Assembly (NCBI GenBank): GCA_016806645.1
Contig: JACSYO010002062.1
Location: 3,662,001 to 3,726,000, forward strand
DNA: 64,000 nucleotides
Direction: 5' to 3'
DNA from: Ophiodon elongatus
Taxonomy: Eukaryota; Chordata; Actinopteri; Perciformes; Hexagrammidae
The stretch's first letter is position 1, and the number at the start of each line of letters is the position of its first letter. The notes beneath the pieces were generated by a model. It saw only the letters and a list, made by a program, of their open reading frames with translations. It was not told where the DNA came from and did no database searches. Below, in pieces: positions 62,837 to 64,000 of this stretch. The position numbers and the translations under genes are program-made.

Positions 62837-64000
62837 CTGCGACCAGGGAACAGTTGGTGTTCAGTCAGGGTGAGATATCCTAATTTTCCTCAGCATTAAC
62901 AGTTTGGCTTCAGGGCCTTGGATTGGTTCCGGCAGAGAGATATACATGGAAGCGTGACTGCAGAGGAGCCAAACCTGAACCATTCCTTAAACCCCCCCCC
63001 CCCCCTCCTCCCCACCTCCCCACCCCCCACAACTCCTTGGCAACACTGACTGATCTGCTGTCTGCATAACACAACCCAGAGCTCCACACTCACACACTCA
63101 CACACACACGTTCCCTGTAGGCTCAGCGGGGTGTTGCAGAGGGGAAAAAAAAACATCAGCTCTGAGGGGAGAATGTGCCTGGGCGTGGCCAAGAGGGTAA
63201 CTAGACCATCACATTCAATTTCATCTCATTCCACTTACCAGCTCTCTTTTTTTTTTCCTCTCCCCCCACTTCCTCCAATTACCATAGCTCCCCAGTTTAT
63301 CCGCCTGTCACTTGGCTAAATATGGACGGCAGGGCCAGAGGATGCTTATCACCCTTGGAAAATCATTATGTGCCATCGGGGGAGAAAGTGAATGTCCCGT
63401 TTAACGAGGGATTTCAGAGTTCTCATTGCGCACTTTTTCATCAACAGCGAACCGTTACCACTCCTCCGGCTGAAATCTGTCACCCTCCTTGTGTTTTGTC
63501 CATTCTCTGGTTCCGTCTTCCCTCCCAATTTCTGTCTCTCAGTCAGCTGGATTTCCCTCCGAGCCCCCCACCCGCCCTTCTCCCTCTGCACCTGGGAGCG
63601 TGATTGCCTAAGCAGATGGGGCTCAGAGGGGAAGAAAAAACTCAAAGTCAAACAACAACCAAGACGGTCTTCCACTGCATCCCTTCCTCCCCGTATAGCA
63701 GGAGAACAAGCAACGTAGGGAATACCCACAGATACCAATAATAACAAGTCAAATAATGACTTTAGTATGACCCTCCAATATGAGTTAACATCCCAGGGAA
63801 AAATATTCCCTCCACTCTCTTTCCCGCCTGTCCAATCTGCATACTATCAGACACCTCCCGCCGCTTTCTCTGGCACGCACAACCGGACAAGTCGCACATA
63901 CTTGGATAGTAAAATCAGTAAACAGTGCTCTTCCTTCCTGAGTGGATGCGTACGATGAGTCCTCAAACTATAATTAGTCACCCCCCCGCCCCCCTTTTTT
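62837..64000 (-). other. fgfr2 intron upstream of Ig II, cut by window edge
   Basis: Intron sequence continuing past the right edge. It contains a C run at 62,992-63,005 and short T-rich stretches. No acid-box exon (a run of Asp/Glu codons on the minus strand) is present. Confidence 0.8.

Noticed and set aside
62837..64000. Search for the fgfr2 acid-box or Ig I exon
   Set aside because: No run of acidic codons on the minus strand and no Ig cysteine/tryptophan pattern; these exons must lie beyond the window.

Overview
The window is vertebrate nuclear DNA, almost certainly from a teleost and probably a spiny-rayed (percomorph) fish. It is rich in GT/CA, CT and AT microsatellites and carries several degraded dispersed repeats of kinds familiar from fish genomes. 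Its only recognisable gene is interrupted by canonical GT-AG introns. There are no operons, CRISPR arrays or recognisable tRNA or rRNA genes.

The gene is fgfr2 (fibroblast growth factor receptor 2), on the minus strand, from the second Ig-like domain (about 62.8 kb) down to the stop codon at 40,224 and a 3' UTR that probably ends near 38.6 kb. I could place fifteen exons to the base, and every junction keeps frame: two for Ig II, the common first half of Ig III (IIIa), the alternative second halves IIIb and IIIc, the transmembrane exon, the juxtamembrane exon, seven kinase exons and the C-tail exon. The IIIc, VT-minus path gives 662 residues inside the window; the IIIb path gives 660. The signal peptide, Ig I, acid box and promoter lie beyond base 64,000. 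FGFR2 is favoured over FGFR1/3/4 by the C-tail ending HINGNVKT, the IIIc segment GISFHTAWLTVLP and the IIIb segment KVSNYIGEVNQSGWLTV.

The most informative part is 53.0-56.6 kb, the alternative-splicing module. IIIb lies upstream of IIIc in transcription order. Including both exons or skipping both brings in a premature stop. Two TGGTGG boxes (ESRP-type) follow IIIb, and four TGCATG boxes (RBFOX-type) lie between IIIb and the transmembrane exon. The IIIb acceptor abuts a TG repeat, while the IIIc acceptor has a long pyrimidine tract. The transmembrane exon keeps the tandem donor (GT, then /GA six bases later) that adds or omits Val-Thr, which is needed for FRS2 docking.

The left 38 kb holds no gene I can support. 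It contains microsatellites, a perfect 62-bp AT-centred palindrome (5,263-5,324), two copies of a roughly 200-bp repeat (11.6 and 13.7 kb), two copies of a terminal-inverted-repeat element (13.0 and 17.6 kb), a LINE/SINE-like tail (14.0 kb), a fish dispersed element (22.1 kb), two copies of a tandem-unit repeat (21.6 and 37.1 kb), and a CpG-rich promoter-like block at 1.1-1.9 kb. In mammals the flank 3' of FGFR2 is a gene desert rich in regulatory elements, and this stretch may correspond to it. I found no wholly new system; the best leads are the fgfr2 splicing architecture and the unclassified repeats.
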